The notes beneath the pieces are model-generated. The model searched no databases. It was not told the origin of the DNA and saw nothing but the letters and a program-made list of their open reading frames with translations. From the NCBI GenBank assembly GCA_019245995.1, contig JAFAQW010000260.1, positions 1 through 12,024 on the forward strand: a stretch of DNA of 12,024 nt. The letters are read 5' to 3'. How positions within the stretch are numbered: the stretch's first letter is position 1; every line of letters begins with the position of its first letter. The stretch is from Vulcanimicrobiota bacterium. GTDB lineage: Bacteria > Vulcanimicrobiota > Vulcanimicrobiia > Vulcanimicrobiales > Vulcanimicrobiaceae. Positions 1 to 6,783 of this stretch are shown in pieces. Made by a program: the position numbers and the translations under genes.

Positions 1-2
1 TT

Positions 3-632
3 GATCTCAAATGTCGTCGCGAGCTCCTCGAGGAGCGCGGCTTTCGCTTCCGCCATGGGCACGAAACGTCCGGTCTCCGCGCTGAGTGACGTGACCCCGC
101 GATCGCTCAAGCCGCACGGGTTGATGAAGCGATCGTAATGAAGATCCGTCGAGACGTTCAACGCGAGGCCGTGCAGCGATACCATGCCTTGTATTGCAAG
201 GCCCATCGCGCAGAGCTGGTTGCGCCCGACCCATACGCCGGCATGCTCGGTCCAGCGCTCGCCGCGCACGCCGAAGCACGCGCACGCCGCGATGACGGCC
301 GATTCCAGGCTGCGCACCAGAGGCACGACCTCGCGAAAGCGCTGCAGCTTGCGGATCGGATACACGACCAGTTGTCCCGGCCCGTGATACGTCACGTCGC
401 CGCCGCGTTCGACTTCGACGACGTCCACGCCGGCCTCGGTCAACTCCGCCTCGGCCGGCAGGATATTCTCCCGTTTCGCTTGGCGGCCCAGCGTGATCAC
501 GGCCGGATGCTCGACGACGATCCACGTATCGGGCTCGCGCCCGTCGCGCACGGCGTCGCGCAGCCAATGCTGCAATTCCCACGCCTCGCGATACGGCCGC
601 GTACCGAGATCGATTAGATTCGCGCGCGCCAT
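3..632 (-). CDS. lipB: Octanoyl-[acyl carrier protein]:protein N-octanoyltransferase (partial, 3' end beyond left edge)
   Basis: LipB moves octanoate from acyl-ACP to the lipoyl-domain lysine of 2-oxoacid dehydrogenase and glycine-cleavage proteins, the first step of cytosolic lipoate synthesis. The first 210 residues are visible and run off the left edge. Family motifs are clear: RGGDVTYHGPGQL at residues 76-88, SLHGLALNV at 152-160, and NPCGLSDRGVTSL at 171-183, which holds the acyl-carrying Cys173. The oddity is in GVWVGRNQLCAMG (132-144). The family's catalytic Lys normally precedes the [IL]-[CA]-[AS] stretch (Lys142 in M. tuberculosis, Lys135 in E. coli, both 34 residues before the Cys). 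Here residue 139, exactly 34 before Cys173, is Gln (codon CAG at 218-216). The ATG at 632-630 lies 6 bp after the lpdA stop, so the two genes are probably co-transcribed. No strong ribosome site precedes it, so coupling to lpdA translation is plausible. The family call is very secure; full activity is not. Confidence 0.95.
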   Translation of the reverse strand, partial: MARANLIDLGTRPYREAWELQHWLRDAVRDGREPDTWIVVEHPAVITLGRQAKRENILPAEAELTEAGVDVVEVERGGDVTYHGPGQLVVYPIRKLQRFREVVPLVRSLESAVIAACACFGVRGERWTEHAGVWVGRNQLCAMGLAIQGMVSLHGLALNVSTDLHYDRFINPCGLSDRGVTSLSAETGRFVPMAEAKAALLEELATTFEI

Positions 633-638
633 TTGGGT

Positions 639-2090
639 CTAGGTCGTTCCAACCGGCACCTTCGGTTTGGGGTTCAGGATGTGGATCGCTTTTCCGTGCG
701 CGGCCTCCGCAGCGTCCATGATGCCTTCCGTCAGCGTCGGGTGCGGATGAACCGACAGTCCGACGTCTTCCAACGTGGCACCCATCTCGAGCGCGATCAC
801 CCCTTCGCCGATGAGCGATTCGGCTTGCGGCGCGACGACGTGCATGCCTAAGAGCTGATCGGTCTTTGCGTCGCCAACCAGTTTGATCAGTCCCTCCGTC
901 TCGTTCATCGTGCGAGCGCGACCGCTTGCCGCCAGCGGAAACTTGCCGATGCGCACGTCGTGTCCGGCGGCTTTGGCCTCCTCTTCTGAAAGCCCGACGG
1001 TGGCGACCTCGGGATCGGTGTAGATGCAGTTCGGCACGGCGACCGGATCGAACGCGGCCGACTTGTCCCCGACGATCACTTCGGCGGCTACCACGCCCTG
1101 CTTCATCGCGCGATGCGCGAGCAGCGGCGGGCCGGTGACGTCGCCGATCGCGAAGATGTTCGCGACCTTCGTGCGTTGCTGAACGTCGGTCGCGATGAAG
1201 CCGCGCTCGTCGCTCGTCAAGCCCGCCTTGTCGAGCCCGAGATTGTCGGTGACCGGTCGCCGTCCGACGGCGACGAGCACCATGTCGAACTCGCGCGTCT
1301 CGTCCTTGCCTCCGGTCGCTTGACCGTTCAACGTCGCGCGCACGCCGGCGCCGCCCTTTTCGATTGCGCCGACTTTGGTGTCGAGCATGATCTCGACGCC
1401 CTGTTTTTTCAGGATGCGGCCGAGTGTTTTTCCGATCTCGGCATCGGTACCGGTGAGAATCTGCGGCATCATCTCGACGACGAGCACGTTTGCTCCGAGA
1501 CGCGCGTAGACGGTGGCAAACTCTAACCCGATGACGCCGCCGCCGATCACGAGAAGGTTCTTCGGAATGCGCTTCAACTGCACGGCATCGTCGGAGTTGA
1601 CGATCGTGTCGCCGTCGCGCGGCCACGCGCGTACGTCGACCGGCGCGGAGCCCGTCGCGATAACGACGTACTGCGCGGTAACTTTTGCCGTACCGCCGTC
1701 GCGTTGCTTCACGGTCAGTTCGGTCGGGCTCGTGAAACTCGCCTCCCCGGCGAGATACTCGACGACGTTGCCCTTGAAGAGCGTCTTGACTCCGCCGACG
1801 TTCGCGCTGACGACGTCGCTCTTAAACTTCGCGATGCCCTCGCGCTCGATCTCGGGCTTCGGCACGCGCACGCCCAGCGCTCCGGCACGATCGATGTGGC
1901 GGATCACTTCGCCCACGTGCAGCAGTGCCTTCGTCGGAATGCACCCCCAGTTGAGGCAGACACCGCCGACCTCGTCGCGATCGATGCACAGAACTTTCTT
2001 ACCGAGTTGTCCCAGTCGGATCGCGGCATGGTAGCCGCCGGGCCCTGCCCCGATGACGGCGGCGTCGACTTGATGCTCTGAGGTGCTCAT
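639..2090 (-). CDS. lpdA: Dihydrolipoyl dehydrogenase (E3)
   Basis: This flavoprotein reoxidises the dihydrolipoyl groups of pyruvate, 2-oxoglutarate or branched-chain dehydrogenase complexes, or of the glycine cleavage system, passing electrons through FAD to NAD+. The 483-residue product has full family length. It shows the FAD dinucleotide motif GAGPGG (14-19), the redox disulphide in GGVCLNWGCIPTK (Cys45 and Cys50), ATGSAP (145-150), the NAD-binding GGGVIGLE (183-190), a second FAD contact in FAIGDVTGPPLLAHRA, and the C-terminal catalytic pair His450/Glu455 in HPHPTLTE. Nothing conserved appears missing. It has no N-terminal lipoyl domain. lipB follows after 6 bp on the same strand, which fits a lipoate-linked operon, but no E1 or E2 gene lies upstream: the next gene on that side points the other way. 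E1/E2 genes may lie left of the window or elsewhere. The ATG at 2090 is preceded by only a weak GGTGG ribosome-site match. Confidence 0.97.
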   Translation of the reverse strand: MSTSEHQVDAAVIGAGPGGYHAAIRLGQLGKKVLCIDRDEVGGVCLNWGCIPTKALLHVGEVIRHIDRAGALGVRVPKPEIEREGIAKFKSDVVSANVGGVKTLFKGNVVEYLAGEASFTSPTELTVKQRDGGTAKVTAQYVVIATGSAPVDVRAWPRDGDTIVNSDDAVQLKRIPKNLLVIGGGVIGLEFATVYARLGANVLVVEMMPQILTGTDAEIGKTLGRILKKQGVEIMLDTKVGAIEKGGAGVRATLNGQATGGKDETREFDMVLVAVGRRPVTDNLGLDKAGLTSDERGFIATDVQQRTKVANIFAIGDVTGPPLLAHRAMKQGVVAAEVIVGDKSAAFDPVAVPNCIYTDPEVATVGLSEEEAKAAGHDVRIGKFPLAASGRARTMNETEGLIKLVGDAKTDQLLGMHVVAPQAESLIGEGVIALEMGATLEDVGLSVHPHPTLTEGIMDAAEAAHGKAIHILNPKPKVPVGTT

Positions 2091-2225
2091 CCCACCAAGC
2101 TTTCGCCCTGCGGGAAGCGTTCCCCCGACGACCGGGGCGCCGGCCTTCGAGAGCTATGCGGGTCGATCCCGCTAACCGAGCGAAACGCTACCCGCAGCCG
2201 GCATGCTGGCCTATAGCCGTAGGGA
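2091..2225. promoter_or_regulatory. Divergent intergenic region with three short dyads
   Basis: This 135-bp gap lies between the divergent starts of lpdA and the propeller gene and must hold both promoters. I see no convincing -35/-10 pair. It contains three small dyad symmetries: GGGAA-GCG-TTCCC at 2112-2124, about 22 bp upstream of the lpdA ATG; GCGGG-TCGAT-CCCGC at 2158-2172; and AGCG-AAA-CGCT at 2179-2189. The first is well placed for an operator of lpdA. Short dyads are common by chance in GC-rich DNA, so the regulatory role is a guess. Confidence 0.35.
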
Positions 2226-2226
2226 G
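2221..2226 (+). promoter_or_regulatory. Ribosome binding site that decides the propeller gene start
   Basis: AGGGAG ends 5 bp before the ATG at 2232. It supports that ATG over the in-frame GTG at 2226, which overlaps the site itself. Confidence 0.7.
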
Positions 2227-2231
2227 TGATC

Positions 2232-3239
2232 ATGAAAACCTTGCGTGCCGTTCTACGTGGTATAGCTGTTTTTGGCGCGATCGTAGTGCTCGTGCGTTGC
2301 GGCTCGGATGGGGCACTCACGCCCCTACAGCACGCGTATCCCGCATTGACGGATAAAATCTTTGTGCCTAGAGGCTCTTGGATGCTGCCGGAAGCGCGAC
2401 GCAGCGACCTGCTCTACGTGGCCAACGATGGCTCGAGCAACGACGTGACGGTCTATAGCTACCCTTCGGGAAAGCTAGTGGGAGTTCTCACCGGATTCAA
2501 CCATCCGACAGGCCTGTGCGTCGACAAAGTGGGTGACGTCTACGTGGCCAATTTCTATGGCGAGTCTGTTGTAGAGTACCGGCATGGCGGCAAGGACCCT
2601 ATCGAGACACTCGCGGATAACGGGACGCCGAACGGCTGTGCTATCGATCCAACGACCGGTAACTTAGCCGTCACCAACAACTGTGACGGCCCTGTCGGAT
2701 CCTGCTTCCCGTCCGGTACAGTTCTGATCTATACGCGCGCGAAAGGAAAACCGCATGTATTTACCGATCAATACACAGTCGAAATGCTCTATTGCGTTTT
2801 CGACAAGGCGGGAAACTTATTTGTAGACGGCATAAACGGATTTTACCACATCGGCTTTGCGGAATTGCGGAAAGGTAAGGCGGTATTCAGCAGCATTGAC
2901 TTGAAGTTGCCGCTTCGAGTCACGCAACCCGGTGGACTCCAGTGGGCTGGGCATCTCCTGACAGTGGCCCCAGGAAACGGCAGAGCGATTTATCAGTACA
3001 CGTTAAGCGGAAGCCGCGCGACCCTAGTACGGACCGTTGCTCTGATGGGCATCCGCAATATTTTTGGTACTAATCAGTTCCGCATCGAGCGGTCGACGGT
3101 CGTTGCGCCAGTCCTCAGTACAAAAGAGCATCCGAATGGGGTGGTAGAGTATTTTAGATACCCGAGCGGCGGCGACGCATTTTACGCGATCACACGGTCC
3201 ATTGACACGCCTGAAGCTGCAGACGTCAGCCTGCATTAG
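2232..3239 (+). CDS. Exported NHL/SMP-30-like beta-propeller protein, function unknown
   Basis: The product has 335 residues from the ATG chosen by the AGGGAG ribosome site. Residues 4-22 form a hydrophobic segment behind a basic start, as in a signal peptide. Cys23 follows in LVRC, but Arg at the -1 position is not a normal lipobox residue, so lipoprotein processing is doubtful. The rest carries propeller-blade repeats: LLYVANDG, then NDVTVYSYPSGKLVGVLTG, HPTGLCVDKVGDVYVANF, SVVEYRHGG and NGCAIDPTTGNLAVTN, followed by more degenerate blades. The pattern of 'YVAN' plus 'D..GNLYV' is typical of NHL or SMP-30-like six-bladed propellers. No catalytic set can be assigned. Its DNA is visibly AT-richer than the flanks: bases 2821-2880 have 28 G/C of 60, against 43 of 60 for 6481-6540. 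It ends at a hairpin shared with the convergent beta-helix gene. I infer a secreted or periplasmic binding or structural role; the exact function is unknown. Confidence 0.85.
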   Translation: MKTLRAVLRGIAVFGAIVVLVRCGSDGALTPLQHAYPALTDKIFVPRGSWMLPEARRSDLLYVANDGSSNDVTVYSYPSGKLVGVLTGFNHPTGLCVDKVGDVYVANFYGESVVEYRHGGKDPIETLADNGTPNGCAIDPTTGNLAVTNNCDGPVGSCFPSGTVLIYTRAKGKPHVFTDQYTVEMLYCVFDKAGNLFVDGINGFYHIGFAELRKGKAVFSSIDLKLPLRVTQPGGLQWAGHLLTVAPGNGRAIYQYTLSGSRATLVRTVALMGIRNIFGTNQFRIERSTVVAPVLSTKEHPNGVVEYFRYPSGGDAFYAITRSIDTPEAADVSLH

Positions 3240-3240
3240 C

Positions 3241-3286
3241 GGTGGTGCTAGAGGCCCGAACTTGGCGTCCGGCCTCTAGCTACACC
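3241..3286. terminator. Hairpin between convergent genes, possible bidirectional terminator
   Basis: GCTAGAGGCC (3247-3256) is repeated perfectly inverted as GGCCTCTAGC (3271-3280) around a 14-base loop. After a 2-base mismatch on each side, GGTG (3241-3244) pairs with CACC (3283-3286). The hairpin begins 1 bp after the propeller stop codon and ends 4 bp before the beta-helix stop codon on the other strand. There is no U-tract on either side, so a classical intrinsic terminator is not proven. Its symmetry and position favour shared 3' end formation or mRNA protection. Confidence 0.6.
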
Positions 3287-3290
3287 AGAG

Positions 3291-4937
3291 TTACTTCCCA
3301 ACCATAGTGAATTCGGGCGCGCTTGAGTACTTTAGGAGCGCCGATTCCCCGGGCCCGAGAGTAAAACCACCCTGCGAAACGCCAGTATCGATGCCATCGA
3401 TGATTACCTTGACCGCGGATCCCCCAGAAACGTAGAACGCGGCCGGTCCAGCATAGTTATTGTATGTGTATGAGTAAAATGTTTGGTTAGGCGGTGGTGC
3501 CGTAGATGCGAGCGGTGTTGCCTGATCGTTATAGCCGGCGCAATCAATTACCTGAACCGTCTTGTCAGGACTTGCTGCTTGCAGGCCAGCAGTACGGTTA
3601 CCGGTGAGGTCGCACTGCCGAACGAAGACGTTCTTCGCGCCTGAGGGAAGAGAGATGCCAACCTTTTGCGTTGTCGGAAGATAGCCCCCCGCTCCTTCGT
3701 TGGAATACACTGAATTGTTGCAGGCGGCGCCCACGATTCGAACGCCGAACGGGGCTGCGGAGCCTGAGCTGCTCAAATAGATTCCTATCGGAGTCGTGGG
3801 TGCGAACGGCCCTTGGCCGTTGCACGAGTAGTAGCCCCCAAGAATCTCGACGTTGCCAACGTTGCCGTTGATCTGCATCCCATTGCCCGTCCATCCCGAT
3901 GACCAGCACGAGACAAACCGGATCTGATCGATGACGCCGCTGGTGTTACTCTGATCGATGAAGATTCCGGGGCCGGTGTAGTTGGTTTGATTTTCGGTCG
4001 AACCGAATTGGCAACCGACGAAGACCGCCCGCAGCACCGAGCCACGGCCTGAGGGCTGGATAAGTAAGGCTGCGCCCAGCGTGGATGACTCACTAGCATT
4101 GTACGTAAAGACGCTGACATTTTCAAAAAAGAGGTGTAGACAGTACAGGACCGGTGACGTGATCGCGATGCCTTGCTGGAAGGACTCGATCCGGGTGTTC
4201 ACGACGCGCACTTCGTCGGCATTGATGATGGACAGCCCCGTGCCGGTGAGCGACCCGCTCGATTCAAACACGCAGCCGGCGATGTAGGTCTCCTTGGCGA
4301 TCTGGCCGGACGTCGTGGTCCCGAGCGTGACCGCCGTTCCCGGATTGATGCTGTACCATATCACGCAGTCCATGATGCTGACCTGCAGTGATTCGTCCAG
4401 AGCGACGCCGACGGGACAGCTGTCGAGCACCATGCGGAAAAGCCGCACGTTTTGCGAATCCGTCGTGATCCGGATAGCGGCACCTGAGGTCGCACCCGTA
4501 TCGTAAAATATTTGCAAATCTTGGAACGAGACGCCGCCGATATTCTCGTCCTTATTGCGTGTGTTGTTGCCGACGACAAACACATCGCCGTAGTTGCCTC
4601 CCTGGGGTCCGGTCATGACGAGCTTAGTTCCATTGCTTGTTCCGGTGATAAGCAGCGGATAGACGCAACTGATCAGAACGGCGTATGTGAGCATTGGAGC
4701 GGCCGCGATGTAGTATACGCCTCCGTTCCCCTTGGATGGGCCTGACGGCACGGTGTCGTTCGACGGAATAACGACGGTTGCGCCGTATGAGGCGTCGTTG
4801 GCAGCTGCGCAGTTAGCCTGCGCCGCGTTGATGGCTGCTTGCAGGGCCTGCGCGTTGGCCACGGCTATGGTTCGATCGTTCGGAACCATGCCGTAGTCGA
4901 GGGCATTGATGATGCCCGGTTGAGAATAGCTTGGCAT
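3291..4937 (-). CDS. Right-handed beta-helix (pectate-lyase-like) protein with phage-tail-type C-terminal module
   Basis: The start chosen is the ATG at 4937, giving 548 residues, because the strong purine tract AAGGAAAAGG (4950-4941) precedes it. An ATG at 4982 would add 15 residues without such a site. The N-terminus, INALDYGMVPNDRTIAVANA followed by QALQAAINAAQ (about 10-40), is the typical entry to pectate-lyase-3-like beta-helices (G-A-x-x-Y-G...). The middle, about 110-460, is a long run of short beta strands rich in Asn, Gly, Ser and Val with recurring 'V.I..C....' turns, as in parallel beta-helices. The last 56 residues (493-548), with FYVSGGSAVKVIIDG and a GESALLKYSSAPEF ending, resemble a small C-terminal module I associate with phage tail and tail-spike-like proteins. 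There is no signal peptide and no recognisable polysaccharide-lyase catalytic set. The gene is AT-richer than its housekeeping neighbours and no other phage gene is near. It could be a depolymerase or adhesin, or a tail-spike relic. The fold is likely; the function is unknown. Confidence 0.82.
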   Translation of the reverse strand: MPSYSQPGIINALDYGMVPNDRTIAVANAQALQAAINAAQANCAAANDASYGATVVIPSNDTVPSGPSKGNGGVYYIAAAPMLTYAVLISCVYPLLITGTSNGTKLVMTGPQGGNYGDVFVVGNNTRNKDENIGGVSFQDLQIFYDTGATSGAAIRITTDSQNVRLFRMVLDSCPVGVALDESLQVSIMDCVIWYSINPGTAVTLGTTTSGQIAKETYIAGCVFESSGSLTGTGLSIINADEVRVVNTRIESFQQGIAITSPVLYCLHLFFENVSVFTYNASESSTLGAALLIQPSGRGSVLRAVFVGCQFGSTENQTNYTGPGIFIDQSNTSGVIDQIRFVSCWSSGWTGNGMQINGNVGNVEILGGYYSCNGQGPFAPTTPIGIYLSSSGSAAPFGVRIVGAACNNSVYSNEGAGGYLPTTQKVGISLPSGAKNVFVRQCDLTGNRTAGLQAASPDKTVQVIDCAGYNDQATPLASTAPPPNQTFYSYTYNNYAGPAAFYVSGGSAVKVIIDGIDTGVSQGGFTLGPGESALLKYSSAPEFTMVGK

Positions 4938-4940
4938 TAG

Positions 4941-4950
4941 CCTTTTCCTT
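4941..4950 (-). promoter_or_regulatory. Ribosome binding site that decides the beta-helix gene start
   Basis: On the minus strand AAGGAAAAGG stands 3 bp before the ATG at 4937. It includes two AAGG cores, 9 and 3 bp from the start. The alternative ATG at 4982 has nothing comparable. Confidence 0.65.
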
Positions 4951-5214
4951 TCATTGGTAATATCGCGCGAGGGCAGTCGCACATCACGGAGAAAGGAGCA
5001 GCTGAGCGCACCGTATTAACGCTGCGCGATGGCCGGGAGATTGTTGATTGAAGTTCATTATTCGGACCTTGGATCATCGTATGCGGCGCGATGCCCTTCG
5101 ATCCGACTACGTGAGGATCCAATCATACTGAAATGCCGGCCACTATCAAGAAATCGTGGTCAATTTTCCCCAATTTTTTTCGTTGTGGTGTTGATTTGGT
5201 GAGTAGAGAAGTAA
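4951..5214. other. AT-rich intergenic region between divergent beta-helix and mutY genes
   Basis: About 260 bp carry no credible gene. The region must contain promoters for both flanking genes, but I cannot name a convincing -35/-10 pair. A weak hairpin (GGCCAC at 5138-5143 with GTGGTC at 5156-5161, one G-U pair) is followed by a T-rich run at 5162-5180. That looks like a plus-strand terminator, but no plus-strand gene reads into it. The T-run could instead act as a bent or UP-like element upstream of mutY. Confidence 0.5.
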
Positions 5215-5220
5215 GAGGGG
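5215..5220 (+). promoter_or_regulatory. Ribosome binding site of mutY
   Basis: GAGGGG lies 4 bp before the ATG at 5225. It favours that start over the ATG three codons downstream at 5234. Confidence 0.6.
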
Positions 5221-5224
5221 AGCG

Positions 5225-6103
5225 ATGACGCCCATGCAGCGGCACCTGCTGCGCTGGTACCGGCGACATGGGCGCGCGAACTTGCCGTGGCGCAGGGTGC
5301 GCTCGCCCTATCGCACGGTCGTGAGCGAGAGCATGCTCGCGCAGACCCAAGTCGAACGCGTGATTCCCAAGTTTGAGTCGTTCGTCGAGCGATTTGCCGG
5401 CTTCCCGGCGTTGGCCGCCGCGTCTGCGGGCGACGTGCTGCGCGAGTGGCGAGGCTTAGGATACAATGCGCGCGCCCCTCGATTGCGGCGGCTCGCCAGA
5501 GCGGTCGTCGAAAATCACGCCGGCGTACTGCCGAACGATCGCGACGCGCTGCTCGCGTTGCCGGGAATCGGCCCGTATACCGCCGCAGCGATTCGCGCAT
5601 TCGGCTTCGACCTCGACGATGCGCCCTTGGATACGAACGTTTCCCGAGTCCTCGGCCGGCTCGTGCTCGGCGCGGAGCGCCGCGCCGGTCCACCCTCGCC
5701 AATGCTTGCCGAGGCGGCGCGCACGCTCATGCCGCGCGGCCACGCGCACGACTGGAACTCCGCCCTCATGGATCTCGGCGCGACGACCTGCACGGCGCGA
5801 GCGCCGAAGTGCCTGATCTGTCCGCTGGCGCCGGACTGCGCCGCCGCACCGGTCGCCGCAGCGCAATCCAGACCCAAAAGCGAAAGCATACCGTTCGAAA
5901 AAACATCGCGCTACGCTCGCGGGCGCATCGTCGACCGCCTCCGCGAACTCCCCGCGGGAAGGCACATCTCGTTGTTGGATCTGCACGGCGACTTGGCGCC
6001 CACGATCGAGCGCAGTCTCGACGAAGTGCGCGGGCTCGTGCAGGCCTTGGTGCGCGACGGCCTCGTGACGTGCACCGGAGAGAGCGTCGCCCTGCCAGAA
6101 TGA
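5225..6103 (+). CDS. mutY: A/G-specific adenine DNA glycosylase, short form without a C-terminal NUDIX-like domain
   Basis: MutY removes adenine mispaired with 8-oxoguanine or guanine, starting base excision repair. The 292-residue product has LPWR (20-23), the catalytic Glu35 in VSESMLAQTQV, and GLGYNARAPRL where E. coli has GLGYYARARNL. It also has the helix-hairpin-helix LPGIGPYTAAAI, the catalytic Asp136 in LDTNVSRVLGRL, and the 4Fe-4S ligands Cys189, 196, 199 and 205 with C-x6-C-x2-C-x5-C spacing. Typical MutY is about 350 residues with a NUDIX-like domain that reads 8-oxoguanine. Here the roughly 85 residues after the cluster instead look like a small winged helix (RGRIVDRLREL... LVQALVRDGLV), a layout I recall from actinobacterial-type MutY. 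The stop codon overlaps the nth start (ATGA, 6100-6103), so the two repair genes are probably translated together. The identity is firm; the altered lesion-recognition domain is inferred from length and the absence of motifs. Confidence 0.93.
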   Translation: MTPMQRHLLRWYRRHGRANLPWRRVRSPYRTVVSESMLAQTQVERVIPKFESFVERFAGFPALAAASAGDVLREWRGLGYNARAPRLRRLARAVVENHAGVLPNDRDALLALPGIGPYTAAAIRAFGFDLDDAPLDTNVSRVLGRLVLGAERRAGPPSPMLAEAARTLMPRGHAHDWNSALMDLGATTCTARAPKCLICPLAPDCAAAPVAAAQSRPKSESIPFEKTSRYARGRIVDRLRELPAGRHISLLDLHGDLAPTIERSLDEVRGLVQALVRDGLVTCTGESVALPE

Positions 6104-6783
6104 CGGCTCGCGTGATCCCGTTTCCGAAGCGAAAGGTGCCGCGCCGGATTGCGCGAGAGCAGTTCGAGATTCTGGAGCGGCTCTATCCGCAGGCGGTCAC
6201 AGCGCTGAACTATCGCAACGAGTTCGAGCTGCTCGTCGCCGTGATTCTCTCGGCGCAGTGCACGGATGCGCGCGTCAACATGACCACGCCGGCGTTGTTC
6301 GCGAAGTATCCCACGCCACAAAAGCTCGCTGCGGCGGATCACGCCGACGTCGAGGAAATGATCAAGTCGTGCGGGTTCTTTCGGATGAAGACGCGCAACA
6401 TCATCGCCTGCGCGCGAGATATCGTGGAGCGCTACGGCGGTCGCGTGCCGTCCGAGCGCGAAGGGCTCGAGTCGCTCGCGGGCGTGGGTCGCAAGACTGC
6501 CAGCGTCGTGCTGGCGGCGGCCTTTCACGCTGAGGCCCTCGCCGTCGACACGCACGTCTTTCGCGTATCGCATCGGCTTGGGATGACGCTGGGCAAGACG
6601 CCGCGACACGTGGAGGAGGATTTGATCGCCTTGCTGCCGCCGGTGAAGTGGGGCGACGCCACGCATTGGCTGATCGCGCACGGCCGTCAAATCTGCAAGG
6701 CGCCGACGCCGCGCTGCCCGCAGTGCGCGCTGCAATCGCTCTGTCCGACTCCCGCCATTATCGCCCGCATGTCTCGGCGATGA
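6100..6783 (+). CDS. nth: Endonuclease III (DNA glycosylase/AP lyase)
   Basis: Endonuclease III excises oxidised pyrimidines and nicks at abasic sites. The 227-residue product shows LLVAVILSAQCTDARVN (44-60), the helix-hairpin-helix LAGVGRKTASVVL with the lyase nucleophile Lys132, the catalytic Asp150 in VDTHVFRVSHRLG, and a complete 4Fe-4S site at Cys199, 206, 209 and 215 (C-x6-C-x2-C-x5-C). All key residues are present and the length is normal for the family. The reading frame stays open far upstream inside mutY. The ATG at 6100 is chosen because family homology begins just after it and it overlaps the mutY stop in ATGA. The 3' end overlaps the next start the same way (6780-6783). Nth and MutY are paralogues of one fold, so their adjacency gives a small oxidative-damage repair unit. 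Confidence 0.96.
   Translation: MTARVIPFPKRKVPRRIAREQFEILERLYPQAVTALNYRNEFELLVAVILSAQCTDARVNMTTPALFAKYPTPQKLAAADHADVEEMIKSCGFFRMKTRNIIACARDIVERYGGRVPSEREGLESLAGVGRKTASVVLAAAFHAEALAVDTHVFRVSHRLGMTLGKTPRHVEEDLIALLPPVKWGDATHWLIAHGRQICKAPTPRCPQCALQSLCPTPAIIARMSRR

Noticed and set aside
7..1626. Long open frame on the minus strand (539 codons)
   Set aside because: It is extremely Arg-rich with no domain and lies out of frame over lipB and lpdA, which have full family motifs.
4937..5122. Small minus-strand frame of 61 codons upstream of the beta-helix gene
   Set aside because: No ribosome site or motif is evident, and it covers the region needed for the beta-helix promoter.
5069..5122. Inverted repeat TTGGATC (5069-5075) / GATCCAA (5116-5122)
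   Set aside because: The arms are only 7 bp with 40 bp between them and no element edge or target duplication, so chance is likely.
5138..5180. Hairpin followed by T-run resembling a plus-strand intrinsic terminator
   Set aside because: The stem is short with a G-U pair, and no plus-strand gene lies upstream to be terminated.
5446..6099. Upstream extension of the nth reading frame
   Set aside because: It overlaps mutY in another frame, is Arg/Ala-rich, and Nth homology starts only after the ATG at 6100.
6648..6779. Upstream extension of the peptidase reading frame
   Set aside because: It would place 44 residues before the signal peptide and lies inside nth; the ATG at 6780 fits better.
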